This document shows, in pieces, positions 12,201 to 24,200 of a stretch of 64,000 nucleotides of DNA. The notes under the pieces are model-generated. The model saw only the letters and a list, made by a program, of their open reading frames with translations. It did not search any database and was not told where the DNA came from. The position numbers and the translations under genes are program-made. The stretch comes from Oryzias latipes (lineage: Eukaryota > Chordata > Actinopteri > Beloniformes > Adrianichthyidae), in contig NC_019859.2 in the NCBI RefSeq assembly GCF_002234675.1, forward strand, positions 1,936,740 through 2,000,739, read 5' to 3'. Each line of letters begins with the position of its first letter. Within the stretch, counting starts at the first letter, position 1.

Positions 12201-15200
12201 ACTGGTGGAGCTTTTGGAGCATCTGAGAACATGCATCCATGTACATACATACAAGCATGTAAAGAGATATACAACTAAGAGGTAACATGTCACACAAAGA
12301 TGAGAGTCAAGCAGCTTTAAACACTTTGGGTCTGTCTCTATGTTAACTGCTGCTTGGTGGTCCTCAGTTCTTCAGGCTCCTTCTCCTCCTGCAGCATCTG
12401 GTTTACTTGAATCATTCAAGAAAAACTGCATTCTGATTCTGATTTCTGGAGAGATCAACTTCCCGTCTGCTTCCACAGTTCCTCTGAGCCAGAGCCCAAC
12501 CCTGGTCCTGTGATTCCACCAACCTCCTGTTTTAGTTGATGGAACTATTCTTGCAGCTATTTTTTTTTACTGAACTCTTTGATTATTTGTTGTCAATCAA
12601 GACTTGGATTCTCCTGATCCAACTTAAACTCACCACCATTTGCTTTCAAGCCAGTTTACATGAAAACTGATTGATGTCTGAATGCTTCAGATTTTAGATT
12701 ATTTAAAATAAACATAATAATCAGAATTTATTTTTAATGAGATATTTCAAGTTTTCTGATGAAACTAATCAAAGTTAAATTCAGGATTAATCATTTAACA
12801 CTGGAGCTTTAGCTCAAGGGTTGACATTCTTTCAATTATTGTAACTAAAACTATTTACACAAATAACATAATTCCAGCTGATTTTCAAGCAGAGAAAATG
12901 AGCTTTTCCTTTCTATTCGACACATGACTAACTCAATGTGTTGTATACTGATATAGTTTCAATTTGAAAATTCAATTTTCTCCATGTCAGATTAATCTGA
13001 TTCACGTTGATCATGTAAACAGTCTAGAGTTACGTCAAAGAGTGTTTGTTATTTAAGACGTCCACTGCGACATCTTTGATGTTAAAGGGTTAACACGGCT
13101 ATACTTCTTCACAGATTTCCCACCATAAGTACACTTGTTTATCAGTTTTTTTCTATACGTCAGAGAAAGTATAGTGGATAAAGTAGACTAGGTGTGACAT
13201 GGTCACAGAAATGGTCACAGGTCCTTTTAAGGAAGTCAAAGTTTAGACTTGAAAGTTCAGCTGTTTTCAAATTAAGTCTTAAAACTTAATTATAAAAAGA
13301 ATGTATTATTTTTACCCTGTGGTTAGGGGGGTCGTAAAGAATACTACCAACGTATTCCCTGCGTGTCGTAAAAGGCGACTAAAAGGGACGGAGCGAGAGG
13401 ACTGGGAATCCTCTCCCCTGTAACTACATTCCTAATTACGGACAGGGCAGAGTTGGGAAGGGGAGATTACCTCCCCAAACCCTTAAGATTGGGTCTTTGA
13501 ATGTGCGGGGGTGTAGTACAGACGGAAGCAAAAGAGATCTGATTGGAAGGATGTTTGGAAGGAGGGAAATGAGCGTGTTAGCACTGAGTGAGACAAAGAT
13601 GAAAGGGAAGGGTGAGTGTGTGTTTGGAAGTGTGAGTGGGAGAATGTCTGGTGTAGAGAGCGGGAGAGCAAGAGAAGGTGTGGCTTTGCTGGTGAGCTGT
13701 GAGGTGAGACGATGTGTGGTTGAATGGAAGGAGGTTTCACCAAGACTGATATGGGTGAAAGTGAAATTTCGGAAGGAGCTGTGGGTGTTCGTGAGTGCAT
13801 ATGGTCCTGGCAGTGAGAGGAATGAAGAGGAGAGAGTGACCTTCTGGAACGACTTGGATGAGTGCTTGCAAGGATTTGGAGCAAATGTGAATGTAGTGCT
13901 GATGGGAGATCTGAATGCTAGAGTGGGTGATGAGAAAATTGAGGGTGTTGTTGGCGTGCATGGTGTTCCTGGAAAGAATGATAATGGTGAGAGACTGATA
14001 GGAATGTGCACTGAAAGAGAGATGGTGATTGGGAATACATGGTTCAGAAAGAAAGAGATCCATAAGTATACGTGGGTGAGGCAGAGTGGTGGAAGAGTGA
14101 TTGACAAAGCACTGATGGATTATGTGGTGGTTTCAAAGGTTGCATGTAGTAGATTGCTGGATGTAAGTGTGAGGAGGGGAGAGTGTGGAGGTATGACTGA
14201 TCACTATTTGATGGAAGGAAGGTTGCGTGTGGGTATGCTATGGGTGAGATCGAGAAAGAGTGGGGAGGCAAGAAAAGTTCTGAGAGTGAGTGTTTTGAAG
14301 AACAGAGAGAAAATGTGTGAGTATCAGAAGGAATTAGGTGGCAAGTGGAATATGGTGAAGGAGCAAATGGTTGTTGGAGTGGAGGAAGAATGGCAACAGT
14401 TCAAGAGTGCAGTGGTTGGAAGTGCAGAGGAAGTGTGTGGTGTGAGACGTGTTGGGGGTGGTCTAAGAAAGGGAAGTGAATGGTGGTGCGAGGATGTAAG
14501 GTTGGCTGTAGCTGAGAAGAGATGTGCGTACGAAGTATGGCTACAGAGAAAGGACAGGGAGTCATATGAGTGTTATAAGGAGAAGAAAAGGGATGCTAAG
14601 AGAGCTGTGCGTGAGGCAAGAGCGGCTGCGGACGAAAGGTGGGGCAGACAGTTGACTGATAATTTTCGTGAGAACAAGAAAATGTTTTGGAAGGAGGTGA
14701 AGAGGGTGCGAAAGGGAGTGTCGGGGAGGGAGGAGAAAGTGAAAACAGAGGATGGAAGGATGTTGAATGAGGGGAATGCAGTAAGAAAAAGATGGGCAGA
14801 GTATTTCGAGAGGCTGCTGAATGTGGAGGAAGATCGGGATGCTGTGATTGGGATGGATGGAAGGGAAAGTAGACTGAATGTATTAGAAGAGTTGAATGAA
14901 GCGTTGATTACGGGAGACGAAGTTGTGCAAGCTGTGGGAAAGTTGAAAGTAGGAAAGGCTGCAGATGTGGATGGGTGTGCTGTGGAATGCCTGAAGTGTG
15001 GTGGAGCGATCGTGATTGAGTGGTTAGTGAGATTGTTGAATGTGTGTTTTGCAAATGGGCAGGTGCCGCTTGATTGGATGAGTGCGTGTGTGGTTCCCCT
15101 GTACAAGGGTAAGGGTGATAAGTATGAATGTGGTAATTTTAGGGGTATTAGTCTGTTGAGTGTTGTAGGCAAAGTGTATGGGAGAGTGCTGATTAATAGG

Positions 15201-18200
15201 GTAGTGGAGGGGACTGAGTGTATGATTGGTGAAGAGCAGTGTGGTTTCAGGAGAGGTAGAGGGTGTGTGGATCAGGTGTTTGTTGTGAGACAGGTGTGTG
15301 AAAAGTTTTTGGCTAAGGGGAGGGAGGTGCTTTGGGCATTCATGGATTTAGAGAAGGCGTATGATAGGATTGATAGAGAGGCGTTGTGGGTGGTGTTGAG
15401 TATGTATGGTAGATTGTTGGAAGGTGTGAAGAGTTTTTATAGAAACAGTAGAGCGTGTGTGAGAGTGGGAAATAGCATGAGTGAGTGGTTTCCTGTGAGG
15501 GTTGGTCTGCGTCAGGGATGCGTGATGTCTCCGTGGTTGTTTAACATGTATATGGATGGTGTGGTAAAAGAGGTGAATGAAAGGGTGTCGGGTACGGGTG
15601 TGAGCATGGTGAATACTGCGAATGGAGTGTGAATCAGTTGCTGTTTGCAGATGATACTGCACTAGTGGCTGACTCAGAAGAGAACTTGGCACGTCTGGTT
15701 GAGGAGTTTGGAAGGGTGTGCGACAGAAGGAAGTTGAGAGTGAATGTGGAAAAGAGTAAGGTGATGAGGTGTACGAGGTTAAAGGGTGAACGTAGATTGA
15801 ATGTGGCATTAAATGGGGAGCTGTTGGAAGAGGTAGAGTGTTTTCAGTATTTGGGGTCGTGTGTCTGTGTGGATGGTGGAATGGGGGGAGAGGTAGAGTT
15901 TAGAATGAATGAAGTACGAAAGATATGGGGGGTAATGAAGAGAGTGTTTGAATGTAGGTCACTGGGAAAGGATGCAAAAAGGAGATTGTATGAGGGTGTG
16001 GTGGTGCCTGCAGCGTTATATGGGGCTGAAACATGGAGTCTGAAAGTGGCGGAAAAGAGGAAGCTGAATGTAGTTGAGATGAGATGTTTGAGGAGTATGT
16101 GTGGTGTGATGCGTATGGATCGTGTGAGAAATGAAGTTATCCGAGAGAGAACTGGTGTGACGCGAGAGTTGGCTGAAAGAGCAGAGCAAAAGGCACTGGG
16201 ATGGTTTGGACATGTTGAAAGAATGGAAAGGGAGCGATTGGTGAAAAGGGTATACGAATCTGATGTGAGTGGAGTGAGAATGAGAGGAAGACCGCGAATG
16301 GGATGGGCAGAGGGTGTAAGAAGAGCGTTGAATGCAAGAGGGATGACTGTGGTGCAGGGGAGAGAGGCTGCTCGGGACAGGGATGGGTGGCGAGAGTTTG
16401 TGTATGAATGAATGGATGGGTGTGGGAGAGGTCTGGTCTTGGGATGAAGCGGCAAGGGGAAACCAGCCTTGGCTGAGGCCCTGCTGTGGAGGTGCCCACA
16501 CTGGGCTGTGCAGCTGACCCTGGTGCAGTGTGGTGTGGCTTAGACCAGGCCTTAGACCAGTCGCACGCACATACGCACACACACACTCACACACTGAAGG
16601 AGGAGGGTTTGGGGAAGAGACAGAGGGAGCTAAAATTGTGTGCCCTGTATAGGCTACCCCACCTTGGTGGGACACAGCCTTGGTAAATAAAAAAAAAAAA
16701 AAAAAAAAAAATTTTTACAGATTGAAATTTTGCCATTTTATATAACAACAAGTCATCATACTATAACACACAAAGCATCATTTTCTTTAGATCTGACACC
16801 AACCTCCTTGAGATAAAGAAAGTGGGAAAAATTCCATTTTTTCCAAAGTCTTTAATCTCAAATCCTTAAAGTTAAATCCTGAGTCAAGTTTCAAATTCAT
16901 GAAACTTAAACGTGATTCAAGTCTAAGTCTCAGGTTGAAATTCTCGTCTCTCCATGATCACAGAAAACAAACCACAGACTTGAGCTCACTTGACTCTTTT
17001 TGTATGACCTGAATAGCACACAACCTTTTCTGGGCCACAGACCGGTTTAACGTCAGATGGTATTTTCAATCAATGTCCTTAGAAAAGTGTGCAGGGTGCG
17101 ACTTATACTCAGGTGCGACTTATAGTATATTTGATGTTTTGTTTAAAGCAAAAATAGGCTGATATATTTGTTGTCAGTTTGGTCATAATATTCTCCCAAA
17201 AGTGTAACTTATATGTATTTTCTTCTCTATTATGCATCTTTTTGCTGCTGCAACTAAAACTCCAGAGCAACTTATTATCCAATAATACAATATATTTTTG
17301 TCAGAGAAAAAGCTAAGAAAGGTTTCAGATAACTGTCATCATTTTTGCAGAATTCTGTCAGTTCAATAGTATTAATTTATAACGGGGTGGGATTATATAA
17401 ATTCGCTTCCTTCCACTCCCTTTCAAGCAATATTTATTAATATGTCTAATTATCCTAAGTTTGATTAGTTACTGTATGAATGTATAACTGATGATTATAT
17501 TGCTATTGTGTATTATTTCTACTTAATTGCTTGAAATAAACCATTTCAAATCAAATCAATTTAATTTAAAAACTTTAAAGGAACTGTGAATCATGATTTG
17601 TTTCTGTGTTTTTTAAGCATAAAGTTTACATTCAATAAGTTTGTTTAATAAGCAAACTGCTTTTGACAGAGGCGATGACAGAAGACACTGTTGATTTGGA
17701 CTTACAGACTTCAGGTGAGCGGTGACCCTGGTAAGAACAGGAGTAGGAGGCTTCAGGAGAAACAGGTTTTCTGTAATAATCAGAAGTTTCTCCCTGAACT
17801 TCCTGTCCATTCATGAACCACACAAAGGAAAGGTGATGCCGAGGAAAACAGCTGCTGTGACAAACCAGCTCCAGTCCAGACCGGATCACCTGCACACGAG
17901 GACCTGACAACACAAAGAACATCATGGATAAAATATACTTTGACAACTGTAACTAAAATGTAGAGTAATGACAGGTTTGTGTTCATCTGTACCAACAACA
18001 GTTAGAGTTGTTCCAGGGAAATCTCTGCCCCACCATGTTGTTTTAAACCGATACTCATCTGCATCACTGTCTGTCAGGTCACTGATGGTCAGACTTGATT
18101 GATATTGATCATTTTTAACTTGAAACCGATTTTCAGATGAATCATGTCCTCCAGTGTTCTGGTAGTAGTGCTGCTGACCACGAACACTGAACCAGTAATC

Positions 18201-21200
18201 TGATGAATCTGAGCTTTCACTTTGAAAAGAACAAGAAATGGTCACTGTTGATCCTCTGAAGGCACAGATGCTTCTTTCAGTGGGCCGTACACACCGGGAC
18301 GAATTTCGCGCGCGATATTCGCCGACGTTTGACGCCTCGTGACTAAACAAATGGCACCAAAAACTCTACGACCAATGAGAATGGCGCTTTTGCACACGTT
18401 TCTGGAGCTTCTGAAGTTACAGTAAAACACAACTTGGGGGCGCTCAAACACAAAACTGTCTTGCTGCGCACACAAACGTCACGGCGCAGAAGATATACGC
18501 CAAGTAGCGTCAACACTGCCGTGGAGGAATAAAGGCCCGTACACACCGGGACGAATATTCGCCAGGCGTTATTCGCCAGCGTTTTTCGCCACGTTTTTTG
18601 TGTTCACACCCAGGCGATTTTCGCTGACGATGAGCCGAGCGGACATGCAATTTCATTCCCTGACATTAGATGGCGCTTAATGTAAAACAGAAATACTCCT
18701 GTACACAAGGTGGCGCTGCGCAACTTTACGCTTCTTAAAGTCGCTTTTCGCTCAGAAGAAGAGAGCAAGTATTTACGCGCTTGTCAGAATCATACAAATA
18801 AAACATGAATATTTCAAGCACCAGTAGCTCCAGTTCCAGGGATGAAGAAATTATTGTTCTGTTGAATGATGAAAGACGCCGATTTTGGGTACATCCCATA
18901 GTTACGAGAAGAGAAGAACATGGGGAGTTTTATCGACTGGTACAAGAGCTGAAAATGTATCATGAGTGTTTTCGGGGATATTTTAGAATGTCCGTCATTA
19001 TTTCTTTGCAGCAGTGTAGACGCTACTCGGCGTCTATCTTCTTCGCTGGTATTTGTGCTCAGAAAGGCAGTTTTGTGTTTGAGCGACCTCAAGTTGTGTT
19101 TTACTGTAACTTCAGAAGCTCCAGACACGTGTGCAAAAGCGCCATTCTCATTGGTCGTAGAGTTTTTGATGCGGCACGTCAAACCAAAAAAACGAACCCG
19201 AGGCATTTTTTTTTAAAAAGTGACGCTTTGACGCGTGGCGTTTTTTCGCGTTGGTGTGCACACTCACATTGGTGCCCTTTGTTTAGTCACGAGGCGTTAA
19301 ATCACCGTGTCCCTGTAACCGAGGTGTAATCAACTAGACCAACGATTGGCTGAAAAGCATGCTGGGAAACGTGACGTACTGCTATTGTTGTTATGCTACG
19401 AGCTAATGGTAAGTGCATTAGGCGAAGCAGGCAGCTTAATATGATATTTTTCAGATTTTCATCGAGACAATTACCGATCGACCATTCTTGCTTTTATTTT
19501 TACCCCTATTGAATGCTCACAGAGACACGGAAGTAGCGGCAGGAAGCGGCTTTTGCAGCAAGATGACTGAGGGCGTACCACAGATCATCATCATAAGATA
19601 AGATAAGATAAAGATAAAGATACTTTATTGATCCCAGCTTGGGAAATTCAGTTGTTGCAGCGTCCGCGTTAGGCTCAAGATACAAACATACACACAATAG
19701 ATGACAGAGAACCAGAACAATCAATCAGAAAGAAACATCAGTGAATTAGAACAGTCGTATTGCGTACCACATCAGGAGAGAGAAAATAGACGGACCATAA
19801 ATGACTTTATCTATTGCACATGGATGACAAGTTATAGAGTCCAATGGAGTGAGGTATGAAAGATCTCCTGAAGCGGTTGGTGTGACAGCGAAGCTGCCTT
19901 AGTCTGTTGGAGAAGGAGCTCCGCTGACCATCCAGTGATGGAGAGGATGCTCAGGATTATCCATGATGGATACAAGCTTATTTAAAGTCCTCCTCTCCAT
20001 CACTGATTCAAATGTGTCCATTTTGCAACCAATTACAGAGCCAGCTCTTCGGATCAGTTTGTTCAGTCTATTACTGTCCCTAGCAGATATGCTGCCCCCC
20101 CAGCAAACCACCGAGAAGAACCTTTTACCACAACTGGTAAAAGGACCTTAGCCTCCTCAGGAAATGGAGTCTGCTGCTGGCCTTCTTATACACAGCAGTG
20201 CTGTTGCTCTTCCAGCTCAGTCTGTTGTCGATGGTTACTCCCAAGTACATGTACTCCTCTACCTCTGCCACATCTCTGCCAAAGATGCTGAGAGGCTGGG
20301 AAGCTGGTGGTTTCTTCCTGAAGTCCATCGTCATCTCTCTGGTCTTTTCCACATTGAGCAGCAGGTGGTTTGCTCTGGCCCATCTCACAAATTTATCCAC
20401 AAGATCCCTGTACTCCTCCTCCCGCACACCATTAATGCAGCAGATAACCGCGGAGTCATCAGAAAATTTCTGAATATGGAATGACTCTGAGTTGTACTGG
20501 AAGTCACTGGTGTACAAAGTGAACAGGAAGGGAGAGAGCACAGTTCCTTGTGGGGCCCTCACACTGCTTGTCACCACGTCAGACAGGACACCGCCCAACC
20601 AGACAAACTGCGGCCTGTCTGACAAGTAGTCAATGATCCAGGAGACCAAGGCGCTCATGTGAATGAACGTGAATACGATGGATGCTTTTGTGCTTTTTAA
20701 AATAAATAAATCTGTTCTCTAAACATCCTCCGTGTCTTCAATGCAATGTAATGAGACACACACAGATAGAAATGTGAAGGTATCTGCTGTAAATCTATGA
20801 CGTAAATTAATAACAGGTTCAATGATCGGCTAGTTAGTTAGCATGTAGCCTAATAGCCTTCGAATGTAAAGCGACTGACTGCTAAAGTTAATAAAAGACA
20901 AGTCCTGAATATTATTATTCCTATTGGACCCTAAACTACAATATCAGCTGTCTGACAACAGACCAGCCAGTTGCCCAAATGCCGGCATACATCAGAGAGC
21001 TCTGCGGCGGAGCTAGTAGTAGCCTAGCAGGAGCTATCGTATGACAAAGCAGCCTAGTTATCATAAATCTTTTGATATTTTTCTTATATTCATTGAGAAA
21101 GTAATAAAGTGATCATTTTTGTTTTTCATGTTCCTTTTTTGAACGAATGGGGGTCACAGAGACACGGAAGTTACAGCTGAAAGCGGCTTTTGCCGGCGTA

Positions 21201-24200
21201 CAAAGAGCATATCCGCGTGAATGACTTATGACGTGAATAATTATTGCGTTCGAACGGATTAATTATTGCGTTCGAACGACATAATTATTGCGTTCGCACG
21301 AGTTAATCATTTCGAGGGAACGGAATAGTATCTTGTAGGAATGGAATAGTATTTCGTGCGAACGACATAATAACCTGTGGGAACAAGATATATTTTTATA
21401 TCTTAATGTCAGGACACGGGCTCCGTACACATTAAATGAGCCCAGCAGCTATTTTTCATCTGCTGTCATTGGACAGATGTCAAAAATTGTCTCCCTCCAA
21501 AGCAAAAGATATACAATAAAAATACAAATGTGAGGCAACCAATGAAAATACTGATCGATAAAAAATACATTGTAAAAAATAAAATCAATATAAAATACAT
21601 AATTGCATAGATTATATAAATCAGGAAGTACCAAATGTCGCAGCTCCTCTTAGGAAATGTAACATTGTTGCCCAAAGGAACAAACCTCCAATTATTATCA
21701 TGTTAAAAAGTCTAAATTATACCAATGTTTTATCTGGTTTCTAAATCTTTTACCGTTATTTACTAAAAAAGACAATTTGGAAGGGAAAGATTCTTTTTTT
21801 AAATTAATATTTTCTCCAATTTTTGCATGCATAGGGACTTGTCTCTTTGATTGACAGGTGGGTGGAGCCAGCAGAGCTCCAAATATTTTTCACACCTGAT
21901 GGTCATTTTCTGCGCGTTGTTGAATTGGACAGATTTAACTCAGATCAAAACACTCACACAGTTTTTGGCTTCATTTTGTGTTGCAGAATTCAGTGGATGA
22001 GTTAAAAGTTCATCTGTCCAACATAAATAGTTTGTAATAAAAAGTAATGTCCATAGTTTGAGTTTATCTTTATGTTAACCCTCTCCCTTTGAATAAGGGG
22101 GTATATATAAAAATATAAAACATTTGATGCATTCTTCTGGTTCAGGCCCAAGATGAGACAAATGTTTGACACCCTGATTTAACAGAATGTAGTTAGAATG
22201 AGACTGTAAGTGAACTTACACACAGCAGGAGAGTGGAAAGACTCGTGTCCTCTTACAGCACAGGAAACACTGTCTGCAGCGTAAAGGTAGGTTGAGTACT
22301 TTTGTTGTGATCCAGCCGTTGTTATTTCACCATTTATGTACCACACGTAGGAAGAATGAGGAAGAACACAACTGCTGTGGCATGTAAGCTCAAACCGTGC
22401 ACATGGATAACTCTGGCACTCCCTCTTTCTTTGACTCAGCACTTGGAGATCTGGAAAAATACAGAAAATCAGAAACAGTTAATATTAAACCCTAAATTCT
22501 GGATAACATGACACACAAACCAAAATTCTGTTCCAAACAGAATTAAGAAAGGAAAAAAATAAAATAAAAGATCTTAGACTAAATGGATAACCCATGAGTA
22601 GAACCCAGGTTCCACATTTAACTCTGTTCTCTGACTCCTTTAAACGTTGCATCATCATCATGAACTCCAGCTTCATCCAGCTTCACTTTGACCACCTCTC
22701 CAGGTAGAAGTGGGAGAGGTGAGTTCAAGCGTTAGTTCAGCTGAACGAGGTCATGTGTGACAGATTTTACCAATCACCATGGAAACTGTTCCAACCTGCT
22801 GTTCCAGCATTGACTGAGCTGGACTGCCCCTAGTGGCTGTTATTGGTATGGCGTCTCTTCAGATCTAAAGATGGGTCAGCCTGATTCAGAATTTGGTTTG
22901 GACTCTTCTCTCTGCAATATTGTTGGACTGAAGGTTATGTCTTCAAAAACTTCCTAACACCATGAATCTGGGTCATCACCAGGTTCTTCTGGACCAAGTT
23001 CAAGCAAAGCTTCTTTTCTCCATGAGAGAACTTTAGTTTTCATCCAAAGACCAGGAAGATTGTTTAACCACAGAAGTTTCTGGAAGTTTTCTTGGAACAT
23101 TTGTGGTTAAAATGGAGAAAAAATTGATCCTGTGGTGTCTGACCAAGATTTCTCAACTCTTTCTGAATATTTAATGAAGGAATTGATGAGGATGATGATC
23201 ATTTCCAAATCCACCTTGTAGTTAGAATAAATGAAGAATAAATGTCTAATTATGATTAGTTTGTCAGTGAGTAAAAAAAAATGGCCTAAAGAAAATAGAA
23301 TTTATTTGGAATACAATTACATTTTTGAAATTGAAGGATTACTGTCATTTTTTTATTGCAAACTTTGAAAATAATCAGGAAAGTTATTAGAGAAAGTCAC
23401 CTTAAAGTTATGAGATCACATATAATTACATTTCTCATGTGCTGTGGTGCATTTCTGGATGAATACAACCAGAAATTGTTTGGAGGCGCTGACACAGAAA
23501 AAAAAATGTTTTCATTAATCAGTGAATCAGAGGCAAGACTGTCCATGCAGGAAACTGGGTTTGGTGGCAGAAAATTATGCATTTAATAAATAAACCTAAA
23601 CAGGACAAAATCTGTGGAGACACAAAAAGCAGATGACCTGACAATGTAGAACCAAAACCAGACACTTCTACTCACTGCAGAGAATTTAAAGACAGCTGAT
23701 GATTTGCATGAACCTGGAGTGACTGATAGAGGACAGAATATGATCAAAAACACAACTGAAAAACTGAACTAAACTGCAGAATCCTCCCAGCAACAGATAA
23801 CTTTAAATATTATAAATAATTTCAGCATTCTGGGGATGAAAGTTGTTGGAAATGTGTGTTTAAAATATTATCATCTGGATTCAACTTGATTTGTGTTGAT
23901 TATGTCTGCAGCACATTGAGCCAAAATAAATAACCTTCAGTGTTTTAATGCTTCAACGTCTTCCAAGTCTGTGATAAAGTGAACAAGCTCATGTTGACAA
24001 TAATTAGTTTACATAAAAAAATGACAATTGTATCATAATGGAGTAGTTATTAGTCGTTTCCTTAATTTTTATTTTATTTATGGAGTGAGTGTACCTGCAA
24101 TAGTCGTGGACAAACCTCAACTTAATCTTTGTTTGCAAAGTTAAGCCATGAAAGACAGGTAACAAAAATCTGCTGCAGCAGGAGGCTGCATGAAATCTAT

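Larger units (their letters stand above)
13316..16710 (+). mobile_element. Near-complete APE-type LINE (RTE-like) inserted in unit 1
   Basis: The 3.4 kb element is flanked by a perfect 8-bp target duplication, atttttac at 13308-13315 and 16711-16718, and ends in about 22 A. Unit 2 carries the empty site at about 41,530. The element encodes endonuclease and reverse transcriptase in one frame up to 15,632 and continues in the -1 frame to 16,411. It lies antisense in a receptor intron. The long tail, perfect duplication and single frame break suggest a young insertion. Clade assignment is tentative. Confidence 0.85.

Noticed and set aside
13436..16675. Several long minus-strand frames rich in S, P, H and T
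   Set aside because: They are antisense shadows of the LINE protein, whose biased codons leave the reverse strand open.
17922..18350. Frame running from the transposon into the second V-set domain, as a possible new exon
   Set aside because: The acceptor-like AG sites available enter in the wrong phase for the preceding phase 1 exon, and there is no transcript evidence.
18805..19329. A host gene with a transposase-like N-terminus
   Set aside because: The similarity stops after FRGYFRMS. The rest reads through transposon end sequence, so it is a decayed, non-autonomous element.
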